13,631 bases of DNA, taken from contig JAFQHB010000045.1 in NCBI GenBank assembly GCA_017398165.1, positions 1 through 13,631 on the forward strand, given 5' to 3'. The translations under genes and the position numbers were made by a program. Shown piece after piece: positions 8,298-13,631 of the stretch; the stretch's first letter is position 1, and every line of letters starts with the position of its first letter. The DNA comes from Bacillota bacterium (lineage in GTDB: Bacteria > Bacillota > Dehalobacteriia > UBA4068 > UBA4997). The notes below the pieces were generated by a model that worked only from the letters and a program-made list of their open reading frames with translations, was not told the origin of the DNA and ran no database searches.

Positions 8298-8351
8298 CCC
8301 GTACGCTCCTGTCCTGTCTCAAGCATTACTGTCTTAGGCACCCTGGCCGCA

Positions 8352-9383
8352 TTAACGCTCGCCGCGGCGCGCTTCCTCCAAAAACTGCTCAAAATCCTCC
8401 GGCAGCGGGGCCTCCAGTATCAGACGTTCACCCGTCACCGGATGTATCAGATCCAGCTTGGCCGAATGCAGCAGCATCCCTACTTTCATACGATTGCTGA
8501 TGCGCGAGCCATACACCGGGTCGCCCACCAGCGGATAGCCCAGATATTTCATATGCACGCGTATCTGGTGCGTCCGCCCGGTCTCCAGCTTGCAGCACAC
8601 CAGAGTATACCGCCCCGGCCGCTCCAGCACGTTATAATGCGTCACAGCGTGCCTCCCGCCCACCGGCACCACAGCCATCTTTTTGCGCTCCTTGGGGTGC
8701 CGCCCGATGGGTGCGTCGATAGTACCCTTCGGTTCAGCCATACTGCCCACCAGCAGTGCCTTATACCAGCGGTTTACCGCCCCGGTATGCCAGCTTTCAG
8801 CCAGCCCCCTGTGCGCCCGGTCACTTTTGGCGGCTATTATCAGTCCGGTGGTATCCTTGTCCAGCCTATGTACGATGCCCGGACGCAGCACACCATTGAT
8901 ACCGGAGAGATCTTTGCAGCGCCCCAGCAGCGCATTTACCAAAGTCCCGGAGTAATTACCCACGGCCGGATGCACCACCATACCGCGCGGTTTGTTCACC
9001 ACGATGATATCACTGTCCTCATAGATCACGTCCAGCGGGATGTCCTCGGCCTCCACCGCCAGCTCTTCGACCTCGGGCAGCGTCACACTGATGCTCTCCC
9101 CACCGTCCAGCAGCAGATTCGGCTTCACTTTCCTGCCGTTCACCAGCACCATACCGTCTTTTATCAGCTTCTGCCAACGAGAACGCGAAATATCCCCCCG
9201 CTCCGCCGCCAGGAAATGATCGACACGCCGCCCAGCAGCCTCCACCGCCACCGTCAGCAGCATCTCGCCGCCCAGCGCAGCCAGTTCGTCGATATCTTCA
9301 ATATCTTCGATATCCGCAATATTACTGATATCCTCAATATCCCTGATATCTGCCATATCCCTAATATCCAGCATATCCGCCAT
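8352..9383 (-). CDS. rluD: RluA/RluD-family rRNA pseudouridine synthase with a repetitive N-terminal extension
   Basis: 343 residues from the chosen ATG at 9383, which has a perfect AGGAGG (9392-9397) eight bases upstream; a longer GTG start at 9410 would sit before that site and is rejected. Residues 3-32 are ten D-(I/M)-x tripeptides, an extension I do not know from this family. An S4 RNA-binding domain follows (about 53-101), then the catalytic domain with VVNKPRGMVVHPA and the HRLDKDTTGL signature (catalytic Asp175), and later RTHQIRVHMKYLGYPLVGDPVYG. Family members convert uridines of 23S rRNA (RluD sites 1911/1915/1917 in E. coli) to pseudouridine; the exact target here is inferred. The gene starts 29 bases after the lspA stop, a common pairing in Bacillota. 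Without the extension the protein would begin near Met41 with a normal length. Confidence 0.93.
   Translation of the reverse strand: MADMLDIRDMADIRDIEDISNIADIEDIEDIDELAALGGEMLLTVAVEAAGRRVDHFLAAERGDISRSRWQKLIKDGMVLVNGRKVKPNLLLDGGESISVTLPEVEELAVEAEDIPLDVIYEDSDIIVVNKPRGMVVHPAVGNYSGTLVNALLGRCKDLSGINGVLRPGIVHRLDKDTTGLIIAAKSDRAHRGLAESWHTGAVNRWYKALLVGSMAEPKGTIDAPIGRHPKERKKMAVVPVGGRHAVTHYNVLERPGRYTLVCCKLETGRTHQIRVHMKYLGYPLVGDPVYGSRISNRMKVGMLLHSAKLDLIHPVTGERLILEAPLPEDFEQFLEEARRGER
9288..9377 (-). repeat. Ten 9-bp units GATAT(C/T/G)NNN at the 5' end of rluD
   Basis: Codons 3-32 of rluD form ten units of nine bases coding D-(I/M)-x, with one D replaced by N. Most units contain GATATC or GATATT; GATATC is its own reverse complement, so the array looks similar on both strands. 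Third positions of the Ile codons vary between C and T, so the copies are not fresh duplications of one unit. The array is in frame and starts directly after the initiation region. Confidence 0.93.
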
Positions 9384-9391
9384 CTGCTCGT

Positions 9392-9397
9392 CCTCCT
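9392..9397 (-). promoter_or_regulatory. Ribosome binding site that decides the rluD start
   Basis: Minus-strand AGGAGG, eight bases before the ATG at 9383. It lies downstream of the alternative GTG at 9410, so it supports the shorter protein and proves that the D-I-x array is inside the translated region unless an unmarked internal start is used. Confidence 0.85.
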
Positions 9398-9412
9398 GCA
9401 CCCGCGGCACTC

Positions 9413-9901
9413 TTATTCACCGCTGCCTGCGTTAATATGTTTGTCCGTATTTTTATCCCGGCCGGCTGCCCGCTCCTCGAGCAGCAGCAACACAGCCAAC
9501 GCCGCCACACCGCCGCACAGCAGCATATCCGCTACGTTAAATACCGGCCAGTGCGGCAGCTCCAAAAAGTCCACCACATACCCCAGCCGAAAACGATCTA
9601 TCATATTGCCTACCGCACCGGAGATCACTACCGCCAGCGCCAGCCGCAGCCATATATTCTCCCGCGGTGTCCGCCAAAACCATACCGAAAGCCCCACCAG
9701 CATCACCAGAGAAAACACCGCCAGACCCAGCGTATTTTCGCTGAACATACTCCACGCCGCCCCAGTGTTCCGCACATAGTGGATATCCAATATCCCCGGT
9801 ATCACAGCAAAACCGCTGCCCACCGGCAGCGCCTGCACGATCAGCCATTTCGTCAGCTGATCCAATATTATTCCCAATACAATGACCAACAGATATACCA
9901 T
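9413..9901 (-). CDS. lspA: Lipoprotein signal peptidase (signal peptidase II)
   Basis: 162 residues with four hydrophobic segments. Family motifs: DQLTKWL (14-20), NTGAAWSMF (45-53), GAVGNMIDR (95-103), GYVVDFLE (107-114) and FNVAD (121-125); the catalytic Asp pair is D111 and D125. The enzyme removes signal peptides from diacylglyceryl-modified prolipoproteins in the membrane. The ATG at 9901 follows GGAG at eight bases; a TTG at 9922 in the same frame would lie before that site and is less likely. The last 20 or so residues (AAGRDKNTDKHINAGSGE) are a hydrophilic tail. Sits between the DUF5665-like gene (47-base gap holding a tandem repeat) and rluD. Confidence 0.97.
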   Translation of the reverse strand: MVYLLVIVLGIILDQLTKWLIVQALPVGSGFAVIPGILDIHYVRNTGAAWSMFSENTLGLAVFSLVMLVGLSVWFWRTPRENIWLRLALAVVISGAVGNMIDRFRLGYVVDFLELPHWPVFNVADMLLCGGVAALAVLLLLEERAAGRDKNTDKHINAGSGE

Positions 9902-9909
9902 ACCCGGCT

Positions 9910-9957
9910 CTCCATATCTCAAATTTTAGTACCTGTAATTTCTCATACCTATAATTT
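9910..9957 (-). repeat. Three contiguous imperfect 16-17 bp tandem copies between DUF5665-like gene and lspA
   Basis: On the minus strand the stretch reads AAATTATAGGTATGAG (9957-9942), AAATTACAGGTACTAA (9941-9926), then AAATTTGAGATATGGAG (9926-9910). The first two agree at 12 of 16 positions; the third is weaker. The first copy contains the TAG stop of the upstream gene and the third contains the lspA ribosome binding site. The stretch is AT-rich amid GC-rich DNA. Confidence 0.55.
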
Positions 9958-10365
9958 ACTACGCAGCACGCTCTCCACGTACACCATCAGCTCCGCGATG
10001 AAATCTCCCAGCACCGGGATGCCCAGCTCCGCCAGTATGTTCAGTATATAAAGCGCCAGCGCCGAAAGCAGCCAAAACCCCAGCGCAAACCCCATACCAC
10101 GGCAAAGCCCCGCCAAAAAACTGCGCCAGAAAAGCACCGGTTCCCGATGCAGCAGCTCTACAAATTCCGCCAGCTTAGAACGCTCCAACAGCAGCACCAG
10201 CCGGTTCAGCGCCACGATCAGCCTTTCCGCCCGGCGTATCTCGCCATCCGGGATATCCCCGTCTATCGGCTCGGCCAACAGCCTGTCCACCACCTGCGCC
10301 GCCTCCCGGCTCAGGCTATCTTCATTCTGTTTTTCTCCCGGCCTTCCGGTTTCCGGCATTTCCAT
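9949..10365 (-). CDS. DUF5665-like small membrane protein
   Basis: 138 residues from the ATG at 10365. The first 60 residues are polar and helical (SREAAQVVDRLLAEP...RRAERLIVALNRLVLLLERSKL). A conserved-looking block LAEFVELLHREPVLFWRSFLAGLCRGMG (65-92) precedes one membrane segment (about 93-115), then PVLGDFIAELM (117-127). This arrangement matches DUF5665 proteins of Clostridia as I recall them; function is unknown. The ATG follows AGGTG (10372-10376) at six bases. A GTG at 10374 is in frame but would leave almost no leader after the predicted transcription start. First gene of the DUF5665-lspA-rluD-rarA run. Confidence 0.8.
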   Translation of the reverse strand: MEMPETGRPGEKQNEDSLSREAAQVVDRLLAEPIDGDIPDGEIRRAERLIVALNRLVLLLERSKLAEFVELLHREPVLFWRSFLAGLCRGMGFALGFWLLSALALYILNILAELGIPVLGDFIAELMVYVESVLRSKL

Positions 10366-10385
10366 CCCCGGCACCTGCTTTCTCT

Positions 10386-10414
10386 ATTATAACACGTCCC
10401 GGCCGGTTTCTCAA
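10386..10414 (-). promoter_or_regulatory. Sigma-A type promoter of the DUF5665-lspA-rluD-rarA operon
   Basis: On the minus strand TTGAGA (10414-10409), a 17-base spacer (10408-10392) and TATAAT (10391-10386) match the vegetative consensus at 11 of 12 positions with ideal spacing. Transcription would start near 10379, about 14 bases before the ATG at 10365. It also lies 92 bases past the endolysin stop on the same strand, so it would insulate the host operon from phage transcription only if that transcription stops earlier. Confidence 0.85.
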
Positions 10415-10505
10415 CATCCCGTCCGCAACGCCCGTCTGCCTCTTTTTATATCACTATGCCTATTTATTATATGCCTTATATAATTATGCGCCGCCGCACG
10501 CCGCT
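10415..10505. other. Intergenic gap between endolysin and host operon, with an AT-rich inverted repeat
   Basis: No gene is seen here. The part nearest the endolysin is strongly AT-rich and holds a perfect 7-bp inverted repeat ATTATAT/ATATAAT (10466-10472 and 10478-10484) around a 5-base loop, plus a repeated TATGCCT word (10455-10461 and near 10471). No GC-rich hairpin followed by a T-tract on the minus strand is visible, so I find no intrinsic terminator for the phage block. It is the natural place for a phage-host junction, but no attachment core can be proven without the other end. Confidence 0.5.
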
Positions 10506-11114
10506 CTATGCCCCGGCCGCCGCGCTTTTCACCACATTTACCACCGGCATCCCCGCCGCAGGGTCATACGCCACCGCGATACTGCCATCACGCAGATCCT
10601 GCAGCCGCACGTAATTATAACCGTCCTTCTCAATAGCTGCCACGGTCTTTTGTTCACCGTTCAGCCTGATCTGTATATTCTTCACCATTTCATTTTCCTC
10701 TGCTTCCTCCATCATTCGCCGTTCGATAAATTCCCTGGGGTCGATTCCCGCAGGATACTCATACGCCCCACGATGCACCTCAATATGCAAATGCCGCCCG
10801 GTCACGTTCCCGGTAGCCCCCTCGATGCCCAGCACCGTCTTTTCCTGCACCGTCATACCTTTTTTCACATACACTTCCCGCAGATGTGCATACAGCGTCA
10901 CATAGCCGTCCGGATGCCGCACATACACACACTTGCCATAGCTGCCGCTGCGCCCCACCTGTATCACCTCACCGCCGTACACGGGATACACCAGCCCATC
11001 GCCGCCTGCCGCCACCGATACCAGATCCCAGCCGCTGTGCCACCCACAACGCCACGCCTTGCCCGGTACACCATACGCCGTGCCCTCCGCAAATCTGTCA
11101 AAAGGATATCTCAT
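10506..11114 (-). CDS. Phage endolysin, M23 metallopeptidase
   Basis: 202 residues with no signal peptide. The M23 (lysostaphin-type) domain covers about 1-135: HSGWD gives zinc ligands H26 and D30, H77 (YAHL) and H108 are the likely catalytic His residues, and H110 of HLH is the third zinc ligand. Such enzymes cut peptide cross-bridges or stem peptides of peptidoglycan. The C-terminal part (about 145-202; IQIRLNGEQKTVAAIEKDGYNYVRLQDL) looks like a copper-amine-oxidase-N-terminal-like stalk domain, plausibly for wall binding. The ATG at 11114 has GGAGGTG shortly upstream. The position after a putative holin gene and the lack of a secretion signal favour a holin-dependent phage lysin over a host enzyme. 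Confidence 0.87.
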   Translation of the reverse strand: MRYPFDRFAEGTAYGVPGKAWRCGWHSGWDLVSVAAGGDGLVYPVYGGEVIQVGRSGSYGKCVYVRHPDGYVTLYAHLREVYVKKGMTVQEKTVLGIEGATGNVTGRHLHIEVHRGAYEYPAGIDPREFIERRMMEEAEENEMVKNIQIRLNGEQKTVAAIEKDGYNYVRLQDLRDGSIAVAYDPAAGMPVVNVVKSAAAGA

Positions 11115-11131
11115 CCACTTTCACCTCCGAT

Positions 11132-11163
11132 AAAAAAGAGGAGAGCCCCTCATCAGGCTCTCC
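11132..11163 (-). terminator. Intrinsic terminator directly before the endolysin ribosome binding site
   Basis: On the minus strand GGAGAGCC (11163-11156), an 8-base loop, GGCTCTCC (11147-11140), then TC and six T (11137-11132). The endolysin Shine-Dalgarno begins only a few bases later. The stem is 8 bp and GC-rich, so it should stop transcription coming from the tail genes unless antitermination or readthrough occurs. Confidence 0.82.
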
Positions 11164-11323
11164 CCGCACTGTTTGCGTATAATCTCTCCATACAATTTTG
11201 CTTCTCTATATAGTTTTGCCCCCCAAGCAGGATTTTATCAATACCACGCACCACTTCCCAGCGCCACCCCTCACACCGCACCGGACAATCCGCTCGTGCT
11301 ACAAGCCCCAAGCTATCGTTCCA
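11164..11323. other. 160-base stretch between putative holin gene and terminator
   Basis: No gene with a ribosome binding site is seen. On the minus strand the frame continues open past the holin TGA for 56 codons, to a TGA at 11153, but without a credible start. I see no clear promoter for the endolysin in it. GC-rich near the holin stop and AT-rich close to the terminator. Confidence 0.4.
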
Positions 11324-11533
11324 TCACTTCTGCTCCACAGTGGCCGCCGCATTCACGCTCTGCTCACCATCACTCTTCCTGCCAAAGAAAAACCCCAGCA
11401 CCAGCATCACCGCACTGTTAAAAAGCTCGCTCGTTGCCGCACCACACACCGTCATACCGCACAATACCCCCACCAGCGCCAAAGTCACCAGACTTTTCAC
11501 GTCGATCAGACGCGCCAACTTTTCCTTTATCAT
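11324..11533 (-). CDS. Putative holin
   Basis: 69 residues from the ATG at 11533, which has GGGAGGTGG upstream; the in-frame GTG at 11554 lies before that site and is rejected. Two hydrophobic stretches (about 15-33, SLVTLALVGVLCGMTVCGA, and 43-56, LFNSAVMLVLGFFFG) with a basic N-terminus and a short hydrophilic tail fit a small holin. Holins collect in the membrane and open it at a set time so that the lysin reaches the wall. I do not recognise a named family; the call rests on size, topology and its place between tail and endolysin genes. Confidence 0.6.
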   Translation of the reverse strand: MIKEKLARLIDVKSLVTLALVGVLCGMTVCGAATSELFNSAVMLVLGFFFGRKSDGEQSVNAAATVEQK

Positions 11534-11570
11534 CCTGCCACCTCCCATCTGCACTTATCACACCCCGGCG

Positions 11571-11807
11571 TCACCTTTCGGCCTCCCGCTCCAGCAGCTC
11601 CAGATCATCTATACGATGATTAGCCACCCGCATTTTCTCCTCCAAAACATAAGTCCGCTCAATAATGCCGTTGTGCTTCTCGACCTTCTTCTCCAATTGC
11701 ACCAAACGATAATCCGTCAGCTTACTGGCAGTCACAATACCGCCAAAAGTACCGAACAACGTACCGCAAAAAGCAATCGCTGCCACCACGATCTCACTAT
11801 CCATCAT
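11571..11807 (-). CDS. Small phage membrane protein with C-terminal coiled coil (lysis-module type)
   Basis: 78 residues. One membrane segment at the N-terminus (VVAAIAFCGTLFGTFGGIVTAS, about 7-28) is followed by a heptad-like helix (YRLVQLEKKVEKHNGIIERTYVLEEKMRVANHRIDDLELLEREAE). Proteins with this ...LEKKVEKHN..VERT..LEE...NHRIDDLE sequence are frequent in tail-to-lysis segments of Clostridia prophages. XhlA of Bacillus phages has coiled coil and membrane segment in the opposite order, so this is not a straightforward XhlA. Two adjacent ATGs (11807 and 11804) share AGGAGG; the second has the better spacing (seven bases). It begins 15 bases after the tail-fibre stop. Confidence 0.72.
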   Translation of the reverse strand: MMDSEIVVAAIAFCGTLFGTFGGIVTASKLTDYRLVQLEKKVEKHNGIIERTYVLEEKMRVANHRIDDLELLEREAER

Positions 11808-11822
11808 CTCACCTCCTGCCCG

Positions 11823-12905
11823 TCACACACAAAAGGCAAAAGAGACATATTGCTTGTTCGTCGGCGATATCGTACTGCCGCCCATCACGTGCTCACGCAC
11901 CGCACACTGCACACCCACGTTAGAGTCCCAACGCGGGCTGCGCAGCCACCACGTCACCAGATCATCATTCACCGACTTGCGCGTGGTCTTGCCCAGCCGA
12001 TAATACTCATAACGCTGATCCAGCCAGATATACGGCGAGGATTCGTGTACTGTGCCCCATACCTCGATCTCCGAAAGCAGGAAAAGCTCATCCTTCGTCC
12101 TCTGCGGCTGCGCCACATAGCTATACAGCGGTGATGCCGTTATCTTCATTACCGGCTTTAATACCGCCAGCAGCTCACCCGGCAATTTCTCACGCACCGC
12201 ACTCAGTGTATTTACACGCAGCTCAGAATTTACCCAGCCGCCCTCATAGCTGCTGTCACTATGCCACTGGCACGGATCCGCCAGACAGTGCTTTAATTGA
12301 AAAGTCATCCCGGCCCTGGTGCGTCCCCCGCTGGGGGTAGCCAGTTCATCGTGGTCATAGCCCAGCAGCACCACCGCATAATCCACACCGCCGATGCTCA
12401 CCGTCTTTTCATCCCCAATGTCAAAAACCTCCGCGGCCAGCCCCTCTCGGGATATTCTGTCGATATAGGCCCACGGCGCAGCCTCCAGCACCGGTGCCGC
12501 CGCCAATACCATATTGCCGTAATGCTCCACATCCACCGCCCGCTGATAGCTCGCCCCCGCGTATTCATAGCTTAGCTGCCACTCGCCTATCTCCGGCAGC
12601 ACCAGCTTCACCTCATGGTCAGCCCCGGCAGTACCTCTCACATTCACGCCGTCTTTCGCCATACTCACCGCCGTTCCTGCCGGTGCCAGCACCATCACAG
12701 CAGTCCGCAGCAGCTTTTCCGCAGCGCCCAGCTTTTCACTCACCAGCGCCAGCTCCTGCACCAGCTCCTCGGCGGTCTTACCGGTTTCCGCCGCCAGCCT
12801 CAGCTGTTCGTCAATGATATCCGCGTTGCCGTTAAAATCCGCCACGTTATAATTATCCTCGATCCCCGGCTTTATCAGCCGGTAATTCGGGGTATATTCC
12901 GCCAT
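11823..12905 (-). CDS. Phage tail fibre with DUF6273-like C-terminal domain
   Basis: 360 residues. The N-terminus YTPNYRLIKPGIEDNYNVADFNGNADIID (4-32) is the typical fibre-attachment start in Bacillota phages, followed by a helical stretch (33-70). A beta-rich middle (about 85-135) has Ig-like character. From about 148 on, VDYAVVLLGYDHDEL...AGMTFQLKHCLADP...GGWVNSELR...LFLLSEIEVWG...YEYYRLG...WWLRSP (319-324) matches DUF6273, a C-type-lectin-like module seen at fibre tips and in surface proteins. The likely role is host receptor binding. Its ATG overlaps the stop of the YmfQ-like gene (TAATG), so translation is coupled. The last 36 residues after WWLRSP form the part that varies most in this family. 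Confidence 0.85.
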   Translation of the reverse strand: MAEYTPNYRLIKPGIEDNYNVADFNGNADIIDEQLRLAAETGKTAEELVQELALVSEKLGAAEKLLRTAVMVLAPAGTAVSMAKDGVNVRGTAGADHEVKLVLPEIGEWQLSYEYAGASYQRAVDVEHYGNMVLAAAPVLEAAPWAYIDRISREGLAAEVFDIGDEKTVSIGGVDYAVVLLGYDHDELATPSGGRTRAGMTFQLKHCLADPCQWHSDSSYEGGWVNSELRVNTLSAVREKLPGELLAVLKPVMKITASPLYSYVAQPQRTKDELFLLSEIEVWGTVHESSPYIWLDQRYEYYRLGKTTRKSVNDDLVTWWLRSPRWDSNVGVQCAVREHVMGGSTISPTNKQYVSFAFCV

Positions 12906-13453
12906 TACTCAAACACCTCTTCCCTGATCTCACGATGCGTCAATGCCGCCAGTTCACCGTGCGTTTTGCCCTGCACAATACCATGAGTATTATAAAGCAG
13001 CGCCATATCCAGCAAAATATTCGCCGGCAGCACCCGGCGCAGCACCGCTGCCACCTCGTTCAGGCTTCCCTTGCCGGATAATGCCAGCCGCACCTTCAGC
13101 CGGTACTCCCCGGGTATCAGCTCCAGCAAATACTCGTCCTCCGATACCACAGCAGACAACATCTCGCGCAGCCGCTGCCAGGTAAAGGGCAGCTGCTCAC
13201 CCAGGCGCAGCTGCACAATACGCCGCCTTTCTGCCGCCGGCACCCCGGCAGGCGGTACTATGCCCAGCATCTTCTCCCAGCGCGCGATGCCGTATTCCCC
13301 GGCTTCAGCAGCAAACTGCTCCAGCAATACCTGCTCCATAGCCGTTTCGGCCGCCGTCAACACCTGCTGCTCGATCTCACATATCCGCATCAATTCCTGT
13401 ACCCGCTGCAGCACCGGCGGCAGATATTCATACAATTCAACCGATTCGTACAT
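12905..13453 (-). CDS. YmfQ / Mu gp48-like tail baseplate protein
   Basis: 182 residues from the ATG at 13453, preceded by GAGGTGAG; an upstream in-frame ATG at 13486 lies deeper inside the baseplate J gene and has no clear binding site. LYEYLPPVLQRVQELMRICEIEQQVLTAAETAMEQVLLEQF, then YGIARWEKMLGI (about 55-66) and ERRRIVQLRLGEQLPFTWQRLREML, match the DUF2313 family, which sits at the baseplate of Mu-type and PBSX-type contractile tails. It overlaps the upstream gene by 17 bases and ends in TAATG with the fibre gene. The position between baseplate J and tail fibre is the usual one. Confidence 0.85.
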   Translation of the reverse strand: MYESVELYEYLPPVLQRVQELMRICEIEQQVLTAAETAMEQVLLEQFAAEAGEYGIARWEKMLGIVPPAGVPAAERRRIVQLRLGEQLPFTWQRLREMLSAVVSEDEYLLELIPGEYRLKVRLALSGKGSLNEVAAVLRRVLPANILLDMALLYNTHGIVQGKTHGELAALTHREIREEVFE

Positions 13454-13631
13454 CCATCTCACCTCGCACCGGCACGTTATCCTCATTCAGCAGCAGATTT
13501 TCCGCCGCACCGTTCAGCGTCACCCTGCCGATGTCCACGATACCGTCCAGCGCCAGCAAACGTGCCTCGATCTGGCTTATCCGCACCACCAATACTTCAT
13601 TGGCCGTCCAGCCCGCAGCCACCTCGTGCAG
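13437..13631 (-). CDS. Baseplate J-like protein, C-terminal fragment (runs off the window)
   Basis: Only the last 64 residues are present, reading in from the right edge (first codon 13631-13629). IEARLLALDGIVDIGRVTLNGAAENLLLNEDNVPVRGEMDVRIG is characteristic of the C-terminus of baseplate J / XkdT / Mu gp47 proteins, the wedge component that triggers sheath contraction. The stop TGA (13439-13437) lies inside the YmfQ-like gene, fixing the gene order. The apparent GTG at 13622 is internal, not a start. Confidence 0.82.
   Translation of the reverse strand: MHEVAAGWTANEVLVVRISQIEARLLALDGIVDIGRVTLNGAAENLLLNEDNVPVRGEMDVRIG

Noticed and set aside
7110..9779. Very long plus-strand open frame (889 codons) opposite rarA, rluD and lspA
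   Set aside because: Antisense to three clear housekeeping genes; its product is Arg/His/Pro/Gln-rich with no domain, an effect of GC-rich codon use on the other strand.
11153..11323. Open frame continuing past the putative holin TGA for 56 codons, as a hidden gene or stop readthrough
   Set aside because: No start with a ribosome binding site, no recognisable sequence, and an open run of this length is not rare by chance.
11823..12905. Calling the tail fibre a proven diversity-generating retroelement target
   Set aside because: No template repeat or reverse transcriptase is visible and the terminal codons lack the AAY enrichment usually seen; kept only as a hypothesis.
1..13631. CRISPR arrays, tRNA or rRNA genes, insertion sequences
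   Set aside because: No spaced direct repeats of CRISPR type, no cloverleaf or rRNA-like sequence and no transposase were seen; the repeats present are coding or short tandem repeats.

Overview
The window reads as a stretch of a Bacillota (Firmicutes) chromosome, most likely from a gut-associated, monoderm Clostridia-type bacterium. The evidence is a sortase with its wall-anchored substrate, a SipW-type (TasA/camelysin-like) signal peptide, a lspA-rluD operon with Gram-positive-style AGGAGG ribosome binding sites, and large Cys-rich surface proteins of the kind common in gut Clostridia. I cannot fix genus or species from sequence alone.

Layout. (1) Positions 1-6894, plus strand: a tightly packed surface operon. 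It holds the C-terminal 1426 residues of a giant extracellular protein (hexapeptide repeat stalk, six Cys/His modules, beta-rich and ligand-binding-like domains, SpaA/Cna-like end), a SipW-dependent TasA-like secreted protein, a two-CnaB-domain protein with an LIDTG wall-sorting signal, and a sortase. The last three genes overlap end to end and finish at a strong hairpin (6901-6937) that can work on both strands. (2) Positions 6981-10414, minus strand: a housekeeping operon with a near-consensus promoter (10386-10414), reading DUF5665-like membrane protein, lspA (signal peptidase II), rluD-type pseudouridine synthase, rarA (AAA+ replication/recombination factor). The rluD product has an unusual N-terminal array of ten D-I-x tripeptides. 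(3) Positions 10506-13631, minus strand: the end of a contractile/Mu-PBSX-type phage tail and lysis module, reading baseplate J C-terminus (runs off the window), YmfQ/Mu gp48-like protein, tail fibre with a DUF6273-like C-terminal domain, small membrane coiled-coil protein, putative holin, M23 endolysin. No head, integrase or regulator gene is visible, so prophage end and tailocin (phage-tail-like bacteriocin) both remain possible.

How the genes work together. In the left operon, the SipW-type protein and the N-terminal part of the CnaB protein look like two members of a TasA-like matrix system, with the CnaB protein as the sortase-anchored base; the giant protein would be a co-expressed adhesin. 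In the middle operon lspA matures lipoproteins, rluD modifies rRNA and rarA handles stalled forks, with no obvious common pathway. In the right block the phage genes build the baseplate and fibre and then lyse the cell; a terminator lies directly against the endolysin ribosome binding site. The most noteworthy signals are the Cys/His modules, the SipW-CnaB-sortase combination, AT-rich patches in otherwise GC-rich surface genes, the D-I-x array, and the terminator in front of the lysin.
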